Assembly: GCA_027486585.1 (NCBI GenBank)
Contig: JAIXOU010000026.1
Span: forward strand, 1 to 32,997
DNA from: Verrucomicrobiaceae bacterium
GTDB taxonomy: Bacteria > Verrucomicrobiota > Verrucomicrobiia > Verrucomicrobiales > Verrucomicrobiaceae
Length of the DNA stretch: 32,997 bases
Direction: 5' to 3'
A program made the translations under genes and the position numbers. Every line of letters starts with the position of its first letter. Position 1 is the first letter of the stretch. The notes beneath the pieces were generated by a model. That model was not told where the DNA came from, did not search any database, and saw only the letters and a program-made list of their open reading frames with translations. Below, in pieces: positions 16,942-24,316 of this stretch.

Positions 16942-17613
16942 TTAGGCGCGACGGCGGCGGAAGAAAAGCGCACCAAGACCAGCCAGACCGAGGATCGCAC
17001 GGGAAGGTTCTGGAATGGCAGCCACAGTGGCAAGGCGGTGAGATGGTCCACCCGCCCCGATGTCAGCTCCTGTGCCTAAGGTGCCGATGAGAGCAGTCGC
17101 GTTGGCTGTACTAAAAAAGCTATCAGTAACACCCACAGTATCGCTATCTGTCCAAACATTACCATTATCAAAGAAGATGGCTTGCTGAGTAGCATTTGCG
17201 ACCACCGCATTATTCAAGGCCCACATATAAACTTTAGACCCAGCGATGTCATTTGCGACGTTACTGGTGCTAGCCGAACTGAGGTCATACTGTGTACCAC
17301 CGTAAAGCGTGCTTCCCCCAGCGTAGGTGAGGTTCTGCTCAAAGAAACCAGGAAGACCAAAGCCATCGAAAGTTCCTGAATAGCTTGCCACTTCACGGAA
17401 ATTAGAATCCAGATATGCAAGATTTGATGCATTGCTGGTGACCAAACTGTCTGAAACTACGAAGATACCGAAGCGCACACGACCGCTGGAGAGAGCCGTG
17501 GCACCGTCAGCTAAAGTGAAACCTGAATCGCCGTTGTCAGCGATCAGTGTCGCTGCGTTGACCGAAGAAAAACTTGCGGCAAGAAAGCTGATAATTAAAA
17601 GTGTTTTTTTCAT
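16942..17613 (-). CDS. PEP-CTERM sorted secreted protein
   Basis: The 223-residue protein has a signal peptide (MKKTLLIISFLAASFSSVNA) and ends in a PEP-CTERM sorting signal: IPEPS, a short hydrophobic helix and RRRR at the C-terminus. Such proteins are cut and anchored or exported by an exosortase; none is encoded in this window. The ~180-residue mature domain matches the N-terminus of the large Ig-repeat protein at 19139-22768 in several places, sharing EVASYSG, GFFE-x-NL-x-Y, VWTD-x-D and DIGAG-xx-SH. No function is known for this domain. It is 48 bp before the beta-helix-like gene and probably shares its transcript. Confidence 0.82.
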   Translation of the reverse strand: MKKTLLIISFLAASFSSVNAATLIADNGDSGFTLADGATALSSGRVRFGIFVVSDSLVTSNASNLAYLDSNFREVASYSGTFDGFGLPGFFEQNLTYAGGSTLYGGTQYDLSSASTSNVANDIAGSKVYMWALNNAVVANATQQAIFFDNGNVWTDSDTVGVTDSFFSTANATALIGTLGTGADIGAGGPSHRLATVAAIPEPSRAILGLAGLGALFFRRRRA

Positions 17614-17670
17614 AAAATTGAGTGTGTGTCTATTGAATTGAGTGAGTATTTATTTGGGATGGAGAAATGA

Positions 17671-18726
17671 TTATTCAGCAAATGGTTCAGGCAGTGCAAA
17701 ACCAGCCGCTCCTTGTCTTTCTTGATAAAGAATGGCCTTGCCAGGTGAGAGAACAACACCTCCCTGATCTGCACCCGATGCAGCAGTTGTTAAGCGCCAG
17801 CCAGTGCCACCAGCACCAGAACCCTTGAAGAAATAACCAGTGAGAACGCCAGAATTTTCAAGATAAATAATATCTGAACTACCTGCACCCGATCCCCTTG
17901 AAAGCGAATCTTGAATGCCGCTAGCAGCCAGAGTGGTTGAAACTGTGAAAGGATTATTAATGATACTGAATCCGGCTACAACGGAAGCCTGTTCACGACC
18001 TGGAAGAGCCACTCCCGATGAACGTAGCAAATAGGCCGAACCACCAGCACGACGCTGAACATACACCCCACGATTTGGTGGAATGACGGTATTATTCACA
18101 GCAGGGCCACTGGCTGCGGTCGCAAGCTTCCAGCCCAATGTACCAGCACCGCTTGAGCGGTAAAAATAGGCGGTCAATACACCAGCATTATCCAGATAGA
18201 CTAGATCAGCACTACCGGCTGACGAAGCTGAGTTCCAACCTGCACCTGGAGGTGCTCCAAAGAGGGTGGATAGTGTCTCTAACTCAAAGATGACAAATTC
18301 ATCACCGACATTTGGCGTCAAAGCAGTGGCAGTTGTGACGGTGCTAGTTCCTGCTCCTGTAGCATTGGCAGTGATTTGTGCAGTCTGTCCATAGGCAGTG
18401 GTGCTGCTCCCAGATGGTGCATTGGTGCCGGTTCCACGTTGATCATCTCGACTGGTGATTTTGATTGCGTGTGGAAGTGCGGCGGTGCTGATGGATCCCG
18501 TGAGTGTGGAACTAATCCCCAATGTCGATCCAGAAACACTTGTGATCGTACCAGAGGCTACGATGTTCACGAGCGGGAGCGAAACCAGTGAAGTCTGGTT
18601 GTTTGGGATGGAGACGTCAATAACGCCAGCCGTGCGGCTAACGGGTAAATTCTGCGCTTTTGCAACGCTGGAGAGCGACGCAAAAGCGAGGGCAGCAAAG
18701 TAAAAATACGAGTAGGTTCGCTTCAT
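17671..18726 (-). CDS. TIGR02597-like secreted protein with internal duplication
   Basis: I choose the ATG at 18726 (351 residues), which gives the signal peptide MKRTYSYFYFAALAFASLSSVAKA; the longer frame to 18825 adds 33 residues without signal character. The remainder is Ser/Thr/Ala/Gly-rich beta structure. Two copies of a ~90-residue unit are visible: SADLVYLDNAGVLTAYFYRS…GWKLATAASG…GVYVQRR and SSDIIYLENSGVLTGYFFKG…GWRLTTAASG…ILYQER. This resembles TIGR02597, a family of unknown function largely restricted to Verrucomicrobiota; the assignment is from memory of the pattern. It lies 57 bp upstream of the PEP-CTERM gene and may share its transcript. Two copies of an unusual GTCAC-containing motif precede it. 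Confidence 0.75.
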   Translation of the reverse strand: MKRTYSYFYFAALAFASLSSVAKAQNLPVSRTAGVIDVSIPNNQTSLVSLPLVNIVASGTITSVSGSTLGISSTLTGSISTAALPHAIKITSRDDQRGTGTNAPSGSSTTAYGQTAQITANATGAGTSTVTTATALTPNVGDEFVIFELETLSTLFGAPPGAGWNSASSAGSADLVYLDNAGVLTAYFYRSSGAGTLGWKLATAASGPAVNNTVIPPNRGVYVQRRAGGSAYLLRSSGVALPGREQASVVAGFSIINNPFTVSTTLAASGIQDSLSRGSGAGSSDIIYLENSGVLTGYFFKGSGAGGTGWRLTTAASGADQGGVVLSPGKAILYQERQGAAGFALPEPFAE

Positions 18727-19138
18727 GATTGGTGTGGTTTTTAAGTTGAGACGGAGGGCCGTCACATTTCGATACAACGCGTGTTTGATTTTTTTGAAAG
18801 TTTCTTCATGCAACAATGCCGTCACTTATCGAAACCCAATTCTATCGGCGCACCTCATTCGTTCTAATCAACATTGATTTCTCAGAACCGGATCGAATCG
18901 AACAGATTTACCTTTTACAGGAGCAGTCCCTAATGGCCAGCTCAGGAGCATCCGCCTGTTTTCAGCCTATGCATTCAAAACCAATCTTTCGTGGTTATGA
19001 GCACGAAGAGTTCTCATCGATTAGCTGAGCCATCGTCTTCAGGGTACCACCTCAAAATGAATCGAGCGCCTACCACCAGTCACTTTAAATGACTGATCGA
19101 ATAGACGCCCAAATGGGTGACAAAAGATGATCTAAAAC
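18727..19138. other. Intergenic region before the TIGR02597-like gene
   Basis: No credible gene is seen. Two related sites, GCCGTCACATTTCGATAC and GCCGTCACTTATCGAAAC, start exactly 60 bp apart (18759 and 18819). The interval 18840-19130 contains several GATCGAAT/ATCGAA words but no terminator with a T run for the Ig-repeat gene that ends at 19139. Confidence 0.5.
18759..18836 (-). promoter_or_regulatory. Pair of GTCAC-containing motifs 60 bp apart
   Basis: The plus strand reads GCCGTCACATTTCGATAC at 18759 and GCCGTCACTTATCGAAAC at 18819, 15 of 18 positions identical. Within each, GTCAC is followed by GATAC or GAAAC 10 bp later, not 11 bp as in the other Pho-like sites. They lie about 35 and 95 bp before the chosen start at 18726. 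They may be divergent Pho boxes or sites for another factor. Confidence 0.35.
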
Positions 19139-22100
19139 TTAGGGCACTGCTTTGAATGTGACACCGCCAGAAAGACGTTTTGTCTGAGCAGTGATTGGGT
19201 TAGAATCGTTGACCAAGAAGAAACCAACGCCAGTCAGAACGCCTTCAATGGGGACGATCATGCCTTCGAGCTTCTCCGTCCTTGTGCGACTCACGAGGGT
19301 GCCACCAAAGGCTCCCGTTGTTGGAACTGCTGTGAGTTTGATATTTAGTAGTCCAACATTCCCAACGGAGATTTTACTACCGGTGGTGATAGAGGCGGTT
19401 TCCGTAACATCGTTTCCGTTAACGTTGAGTGCAGCCCCTTTAAGTTTCACTTCAGCATTATTTGTTCCAGTGGCGATATTCAGAACCTGAAGTGGGCTCA
19501 GCGGCGCAGTGTAAGCACCACCTTTGATATCCAGCGAAACGGCTGGGAAACCTTCAGCATAGAGTGTGTTCTTCACCAAGTTAGCTGGTCGAGACCAGTT
19601 GGCCGCACCAGACAGTGAGTTATCCTTCACATCGGCATTTGCTTTTCTGTCGATCTCAAATTTACCCAGGAGGGAACCTCTCAGGACCGTTTTGTAAAGT
19701 GGCTGAAACATGAAAGCTTGACCCGTTGGCCCAATGAAGGCAGCGCCCGAGATGAGTTCACCATCTGCAAGTTTACCAGCAAATGTGAGCCGTCCATCCC
19801 TGGCAACACTAAAGCTGGCAAAGCTTATGCCCTGAGGGTAGGCCAGGTCCCCAATGACTAGCGGATCGTCATTCTGTAGCCGTAGGCGATAGTTAGCCAC
19901 ATATTCGGCAGCGGTAGCGGCAACAGGCACGGCCAGCCACTTGTTACGCCAACCTTCGAAAGTCACTATTTCAGTGCCGTCTGTGATGGCTCCGTCCGTG
20001 AGCAGATTTTGATTCAATGAAAATGAAACTGTCAGCGGTGTCTGGTTAATCAGACGATTCAAGGTAAACGTAACGGTATGTTTGTTATTCACAGGATCAG
20101 GCACTAAGCCACCCGCAAAACTATGCACTGCTGTGCCTAGCGTTATTCTACCGGAGACGGCACCTGTGGTTGCTAGCGTCATATCAAATCGACCGCCTAA
20201 CTCCATGCTCAAAGGCCCGCGCGAAATGGGGCCAGCCCATGTTCCAGCAAGATTGGGTGCTAAAGCTGTAATCTCGATCAGATCCGAAGAGACCGCATTA
20301 GGAAGCACTCCATTGGACACTGTGATGGTGACTTTGGTCGGCTTACCAGCAGGCGTAATTGCTTCTGGACGTCCCGTGATCTCACCCGTGAATTTATTGA
20401 TCACTAGGCCTTTCGGCAATACTGCTGCGAAAGTTGCTGGAGTGCGCGCCAAAGCGGGATCAATCGGCACCTGATAGAGATAGGGCTCACCCACTTTGCC
20501 ATCAGGCATGTTCAAAGCCAAGGCATTGGTGATTAGCGGTGCTTCATTGACCACGATAAGCTCTGTGGAAGCACCCACCGTAGTATTGGCAACTCCTGTC
20601 GCTTGGACTTCGCAGGTATAAAGCACTGGATTTGCTGAGATCTGCAGTGGACTGATTTTCAGTGTCTTCGTGATCTGTCCAGGGATGATCGCCCCATCTT
20701 TTTTCCACTGAAGTCTAGCTTTATTTGATGTGGCAACGCCGGTCTCCGCATAGACAAGGGTCAGTGTCGTTGATCCAGTTGCACTTTCACGCACGACGAC
20801 TCGAGAAGCTGGTGTGTTATCCTGAACAACCGTCAATAGAGCCTGATTGCTAAGCAATGTGTTGGTTTTGCCTGCTATCACATTACTAACTTCACAGCGA
20901 TAAAGAGCCGAGTCACTCAGACCTACACCATAGAGGCTCAAAGAGTCTGTTAGAGCTCCAGGAATAACGGCCGTACCTTTCAACCAGCGATACCTTAATG
21001 GCCCTTGACCTGTAGCCGTTACTGAGAAAACCACATTTGCACCCACTTTTGCAACTGATGCGCTTGGGTGAACCTTAAATGCAGGTGTTGGAGCCACTAT
21101 GTTTAAGGTCACGAAGTTGGAAGTTGCATTGCTGCCCAGATTACTCACTCTGACAGAATACTGTCCGCTATCAGCAACTTGTGGGCTAGCTAACACTAGA
21201 GTACTAGAGGTACCTACAGCCGTATTGCTCCCCACTTTAAACCACTCTTGCGTGAATGGGCCCGTTCCTGCTGCCGAATAACTGAATGTGACGGGTGTTC
21301 CCGCGACGATGTCAATGTTAGGTGGGTTACGAGACGCTACGACATTTGAAACTGGAAGCTCAGTGACAACTGAAAGTGCCACGTTATTTGAATCTGCATT
21401 GCTACCGATATTGCGGACTTTAACATAATAGTCTCCGGTATCTGCAACTTGCGCATTCGAGAGGACTAAGGAGGTTGCGGTGCCCACCACGCTGTTGCTG
21501 CCAACCTTATACCACTCTTGAGTGAATGGTCCCGTCCCTGAAGCCGTATAACTGAAGGTAACGGAGGTCCCGTTCAAAACAGCTGATGAATTCGGTGACC
21601 TCGAGGCAATCACGTTTGAAACAGGCAATTCATCAACAACACTCAGCGCCACATTGTTTGAGTTATCACTGTTGGCCTGATTCGTGACTCTGACGTAGTA
21701 GCTTCCACTCGCTGCCATCTGCAGATTCGTTAGAGTCAAAGTCGTCCCAGTGGCGATTGCATTACTCTCACCCACTTTAAACCATTCTTGAGTAAACGGC
21801 TCTGTGCCTGTCGCTGTATAACTGAAAGTAACAGAGGTGCCACTAAGAACAGATGCGCTATTAGGTAAGCGGCCAGCAACGACATTAGACACGGGCGTCG
21901 GCTCAATCACATTGAGCGCGACGCTGTTTGAATCTGCGTTACTACTCGAATTGGTTACTTTAACAAAATACGAGCCAGAATCGCCGACGGCTAATCCTGA
22001 TAGTGTCAGCGTATTACCCGTTCCTAGAACAGTGTTACTTCCAACTTTAAACCACTGTTGAGTGAATGGTCCTGTGCCTGATGCCGTATAACTTAAGGTG

Positions 22101-22768
22101 ACAGAACTACCCGTGTAAACGGATTGAGCTGTAGGTTCACGCGAGGCAACAACGTTTGAGACAGGGAAAGAACTGAACGCTAGAACATGCGAGTTAGCGC
22201 CCGCGCCAATGTCAGAACCAGTAGCCAGAGAACCATAATGGGCTACAAGACCATCTGTGCCACTGTCAGTAGATGCATAAGTATCTGTAACAGTCGCATC
22301 AGCATCAGTCCAGACTAAATCAGAAGAGAAGATGGCATATTGATTGGCAGAAGCGGGTGTTGTATTGTTGAGAATCCATACATAGATCCTTTCGCCGACC
22401 AAGTCTGTTGAACTCGTGTTTTGAGCTGAACCGGGTGTCGAATCATAAGGCGTTCCTTCAAAGCTACCTGAGGTTGAGTAAGATAAGTTTAACTCGAAGA
22501 AGCCATTCAGATTGAAAGCTGTAAGAGCTCCAGAATAAGAAGCCACCTCAATAAAAGCTGAATCAAGAGCGGAATAGTTACCAATATTCCCTGCAAAATC
22601 ATAGCCTGCTGGGAACACTCCAAATTTGACAGTGCCACTAGCCAGACCTGTTGTGCCGCCCGACAACGTTATGCCATTCCCTAAATTTGAAGCCACAAGA
22701 TTGGCCGCTTGAAGACCGGAGCCCATTGTCAAAAGCAGAGCGAGGAGGCTATGGATTAGTTTTTTCAT
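19139..22768 (-). CDS. Large secreted Ig-repeat surface protein
   Basis: This 1209-residue protein has a signal peptide (MKKLIHSLLALLLTMGSGLQA). Next is a ~185-residue domain like that of the PEP-CTERM protein at 16942. Four near-identical 90-residue Ig-like domains follow (each beginning PVSNVV/I-A and containing GPFTQEWFKVG or a close variant), then two divergent Ig-like domains (SASVAKVGANVVFSVTATGQ…; RVVVRESATGSTTLTLVY…). After them come a putative-Ig (He_PIG-like) domain with FTGEITGRP and a ~370-residue beta-rich tail with repeated SGRITLG/GRLTFAGK/GAFGGTL motifs. There is no PEP-CTERM or other anchor at the end. Ig arrays of this type usually form extracellular stalks for adhesion. It is a single-gene transcript by position. 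Confidence 0.85.
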   Translation of the reverse strand: MKKLIHSLLALLLTMGSGLQAANLVASNLGNGITLSGGTTGLASGTVKFGVFPAGYDFAGNIGNYSALDSAFIEVASYSGALTAFNLNGFFELNLSYSTSGSFEGTPYDSTPGSAQNTSSTDLVGERIYVWILNNTTPASANQYAIFSSDLVWTDADATVTDTYASTDSGTDGLVAHYGSLATGSDIGAGANSHVLAFSSFPVSNVVASREPTAQSVYTGSSVTLSYTASGTGPFTQQWFKVGSNTVLGTGNTLTLSGLAVGDSGSYFVKVTNSSSNADSNSVALNVIEPTPVSNVVAGRLPNSASVLSGTSVTFSYTATGTEPFTQEWFKVGESNAIATGTTLTLTNLQMAASGSYYVRVTNQANSDNSNNVALSVVDELPVSNVIASRSPNSSAVLNGTSVTFSYTASGTGPFTQEWYKVGSNSVVGTATSLVLSNAQVADTGDYYVKVRNIGSNADSNNVALSVVTELPVSNVVASRNPPNIDIVAGTPVTFSYSAAGTGPFTQEWFKVGSNTAVGTSSTLVLASPQVADSGQYSVRVSNLGSNATSNFVTLNIVAPTPAFKVHPSASVAKVGANVVFSVTATGQGPLRYRWLKGTAVIPGALTDSLSLYGVGLSDSALYRCEVSNVIAGKTNTLLSNQALLTVVQDNTPASRVVVRESATGSTTLTLVYAETGVATSNKARLQWKKDGAIIPGQITKTLKISPLQISANPVLYTCEVQATGVANTTVGASTELIVVNEAPLITNALALNMPDGKVGEPYLYQVPIDPALARTPATFAAVLPKGLVINKFTGEITGRPEAITPAGKPTKVTITVSNGVLPNAVSSDLIEITALAPNLAGTWAGPISRGPLSMELGGRFDMTLATTGAVSGRITLGTAVHSFAGGLVPDPVNNKHTVTFTLNRLINQTPLTVSFSLNQNLLTDGAITDGTEIVTFEGWRNKWLAVPVAATAAEYVANYRLRLQNDDPLVIGDLAYPQGISFASFSVARDGRLTFAGKLADGELISGAAFIGPTGQAFMFQPLYKTVLRGSLLGKFEIDRKANADVKDNSLSGAANWSRPANLVKNTLYAEGFPAVSLDIKGGAYTAPLSPLQVLNIATGTNNAEVKLKGAALNVNGNDVTETASITTGSKISVGNVGLLNIKLTAVPTTGAFGGTLVSRTRTEKLEGMIVPIEGVLTGVGFFLVNDSNPITAQTKRLSGGVTFKAVP
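21085..22164 (-). repeat. Four tandem 270-bp repeats in the Ig-repeat gene
   Basis: Equivalent words recur at exact 270-bp spacing: accactcttg-like words start at 21241, 21511, 21781 and 22051. Each unit encodes one 90-residue Ig-like domain. The equal length and high similarity point to duplication by unequal recombination; the repeat number may vary between strains. Confidence 0.85.
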
Positions 22769-22907
22769 ATCAATGGGTCAAAAATGTTTGTCTTGTTTCT
22801 ATCAGCTTTGGCGAAGAGGTCGAATCTGAAACATTACTCGAGTGCACCCACCTTTACATGATTTACTATGTATTCATGATGACCCACTTTTCGCCAATCC
22901 TTACATT

Positions 22908-22923
22908 GAAACGATTTTGTCAC
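22908..22923 (-). promoter_or_regulatory. Weak Pho-box-like site before the Ig-repeat gene
   Basis: In gene orientation the site reads GTGACAAAATCGTTTC. The first half-site and the TCGT spacing are kept but the second half is degenerate. It is 139 bases from the start codon, further than the other sites. Confidence 0.3.
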
Positions 22924-23054
22924 TCAACGGCGAAATGATCACACATTCCTAAAACCCTATGATTTTCGAAATTCTAATCATGTGCTTCATGAAAGCAGCA
23001 GAAGGCGAATCTTGTTTCAAAAAAATCACCTCAATCCACGCGCCAATGATTTCT

Positions 23055-23073
23055 CCTCTCATATTATGAGAGG
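23055..23073 (+). promoter_or_regulatory. Perfect palindrome covering the ribosome binding site
   Basis: CCTCTCATA-T-TATGAGAGG (9+1+9 bp) ends at the base before the ATG at 23074. The right arm holds the Shine-Dalgarno-like GAGAGG and the left arm its exact complement. As RNA it would hide the ribosome binding site; as DNA it is a good operator for a dimeric repressor. Confidence 0.55.
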
Positions 23074-24198
23074 ATGTCTAAGACTCCACCGGATGAATTT
23101 TCTTTTCAACAACCAACTCTTTTGTCACCCGCACGAAAAGAGCTTTCCACTTCGTTTCATCCTGTCAGTTCCTTCTTGGGTCTTCTTTCAGGCATAATAC
23201 TCGTGAGCGGTCTTCTAAGCTTAGCATGGTACTTTGCTAAAAACGAAGCTAGCCCCGTGCTAACTCTAAAAGCCCCAGAAACGTCCGTACCCCAACAAAC
23301 CAAAGAGGCTCCCGTCTCCGCAGCTTACAATTCAGCCGTGGTTGGCAGCCCAAAACCAATGATTGGTAGTCTTTTTGAAACGCAAAAGGTCTCTCTTCAA
23401 GAAGCTGCTATGATGGATGTATTCCGCATCAATCAGCCCGTTGGTAAGATCTATCAAAGCAAGCCACTCAAGGAGCTTCCAACGAAATCTATTCCGCTGC
23501 AACCAAATGCGCCCCTCTACCTCGAAGCGCAGCAATTGCTAAAGCATTATCAAAGTGAAACGCGACTGGAATCTAAATGCCTCACTTCGAATCAATCCGA
23601 AGCGACCTTGGAACAAATGAAAAATTACTATGTTTTTCAAAATGGTAGCGAACCACTTATCAGCCAGCAAAGCCGTGGATTTCTCATCACCATGGGAGAA
23701 ACTCAAATTGTTCAACTAGACTTTCCCTGTTCCAATCGGCCTGATGGTCTGGCTTCCGCCTTCTTTCACCGTACTCGCGCAAACAGTCTTTTGCTGGATT
23801 GGCAAGCCTACGTCGGCTACAGTTCGCTAAGTTGGCCTGAATATAGACGGACTAAACCTCAAACACCGATTTGGTTACGCGCAATCGCCTCCGCTGGCGA
23901 CTACTACAACTACGAGTTTTCAGACAAGGCGCGCTACCTGTGCGTAAAGCTGACCAGTCCAGATGGCATTCACAAAATTTATGGCTATGTACCCAGAGCA
24001 GTTAAGTTAGCAGATATATTGATCAAACGTCTGAATTACGAGCAACTTGATCTCACAGGCAGTTCCAAGGAAATGATGAAGGTTGTGGTAAAAACAACAT
24101 TCCATTATCCCGCAGAATCTGATCAGTGCGTTAATATACGTGGTATTATTTTAGATCGGTGGTTTCACTTTGATTGGGAAACTGAGGATAAGCCATAA
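23074..24198 (+). CDS. Membrane-anchored protein of unknown function
   Basis: The 374-residue protein has a ~30-residue cytoplasmic start, one membrane helix (about 33-51, FLGLLSGIILVSGLLSLAWYF) and a large periplasmic part, so a type II anchor is likely. I recognise no domain. The periplasmic part has a low-complexity beginning (about 65-130) and a mixed region with YVGYSSLSWPEYRRTKPQTP and ICVKLTSPDG-like strands (YLCVKLTSPDGIHKIYGYVP). It ends with NIRGIILDRWFHFDWE. The ATG directly abuts a palindrome holding the only ribosome-binding-like sequence. The next plus-strand gene, also with a single N-terminal membrane helix, follows after 118 bp but with its own Pho-like motif, so the two need not be co-transcribed. 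Confidence 0.75.
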   Translation: MSKTPPDEFSFQQPTLLSPARKELSTSFHPVSSFLGLLSGIILVSGLLSLAWYFAKNEASPVLTLKAPETSVPQQTKEAPVSAAYNSAVVGSPKPMIGSLFETQKVSLQEAAMMDVFRINQPVGKIYQSKPLKELPTKSIPLQPNAPLYLEAQQLLKHYQSETRLESKCLTSNQSEATLEQMKNYYVFQNGSEPLISQQSRGFLITMGETQIVQLDFPCSNRPDGLASAFFHRTRANSLLLDWQAYVGYSSLSWPEYRRTKPQTPIWLRAIASAGDYYNYEFSDKARYLCVKLTSPDGIHKIYGYVPRAVKLADILIKRLNYEQLDLTGSSKEMMKVVVKTTFHYPAESDQCVNIRGIILDRWFHFDWETEDKP

Positions 24199-24238
24199 AC
24201 TTGCGCTTGCGCGTCGTTATTTTGGAGTGAAATTTTTT

Positions 24239-24254
24239 GTGACTATTTTGCCAC
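24239..24254 (+). promoter_or_regulatory. Pho-box-like motif before the membrane TPR gene
   Basis: The site reads GTGACTATTTTGCCAC: half-sites GTGAC and GCCAC 11 bp apart, 62 bases before the ATG at 24317. It lies inside a longer imperfect inverted repeat (GTGAAATTTTTTGTG … CACAAAATTCAC, about 24228-24263), which could also act as a hairpin. Confidence 0.5.
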
Positions 24255-24316
24255 AAAATTCACGCTCTTCGCCACTTCTCCGCAAGTCATAGGCTTTCCC
24301 ATTTTCGCCATCCCGC

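Larger units (their letters stand above)
22769..23073. other. Divergent promoter region
   Basis: This 305-bp region separates two divergently transcribed genes. It contains a weak Pho-like site (22908-22923, minus strand) and a perfect palindrome (23055-23073) next to the plus-strand start codon. Short frames here show no coding character. Confidence 0.6.

Noticed and set aside
18816..19028. 70-codon plus-strand frame in the intergenic region
   Set aside because: Begins inside a putative regulatory motif, no ribosome binding site, no hydrophobic or domain pattern.
21085..22164. Regularly spaced repeats as a possible CRISPR array
   Set aside because: The period is 270 bp, the units are coding throughout and encode Ig-like domains; no short repeat/spacer structure.
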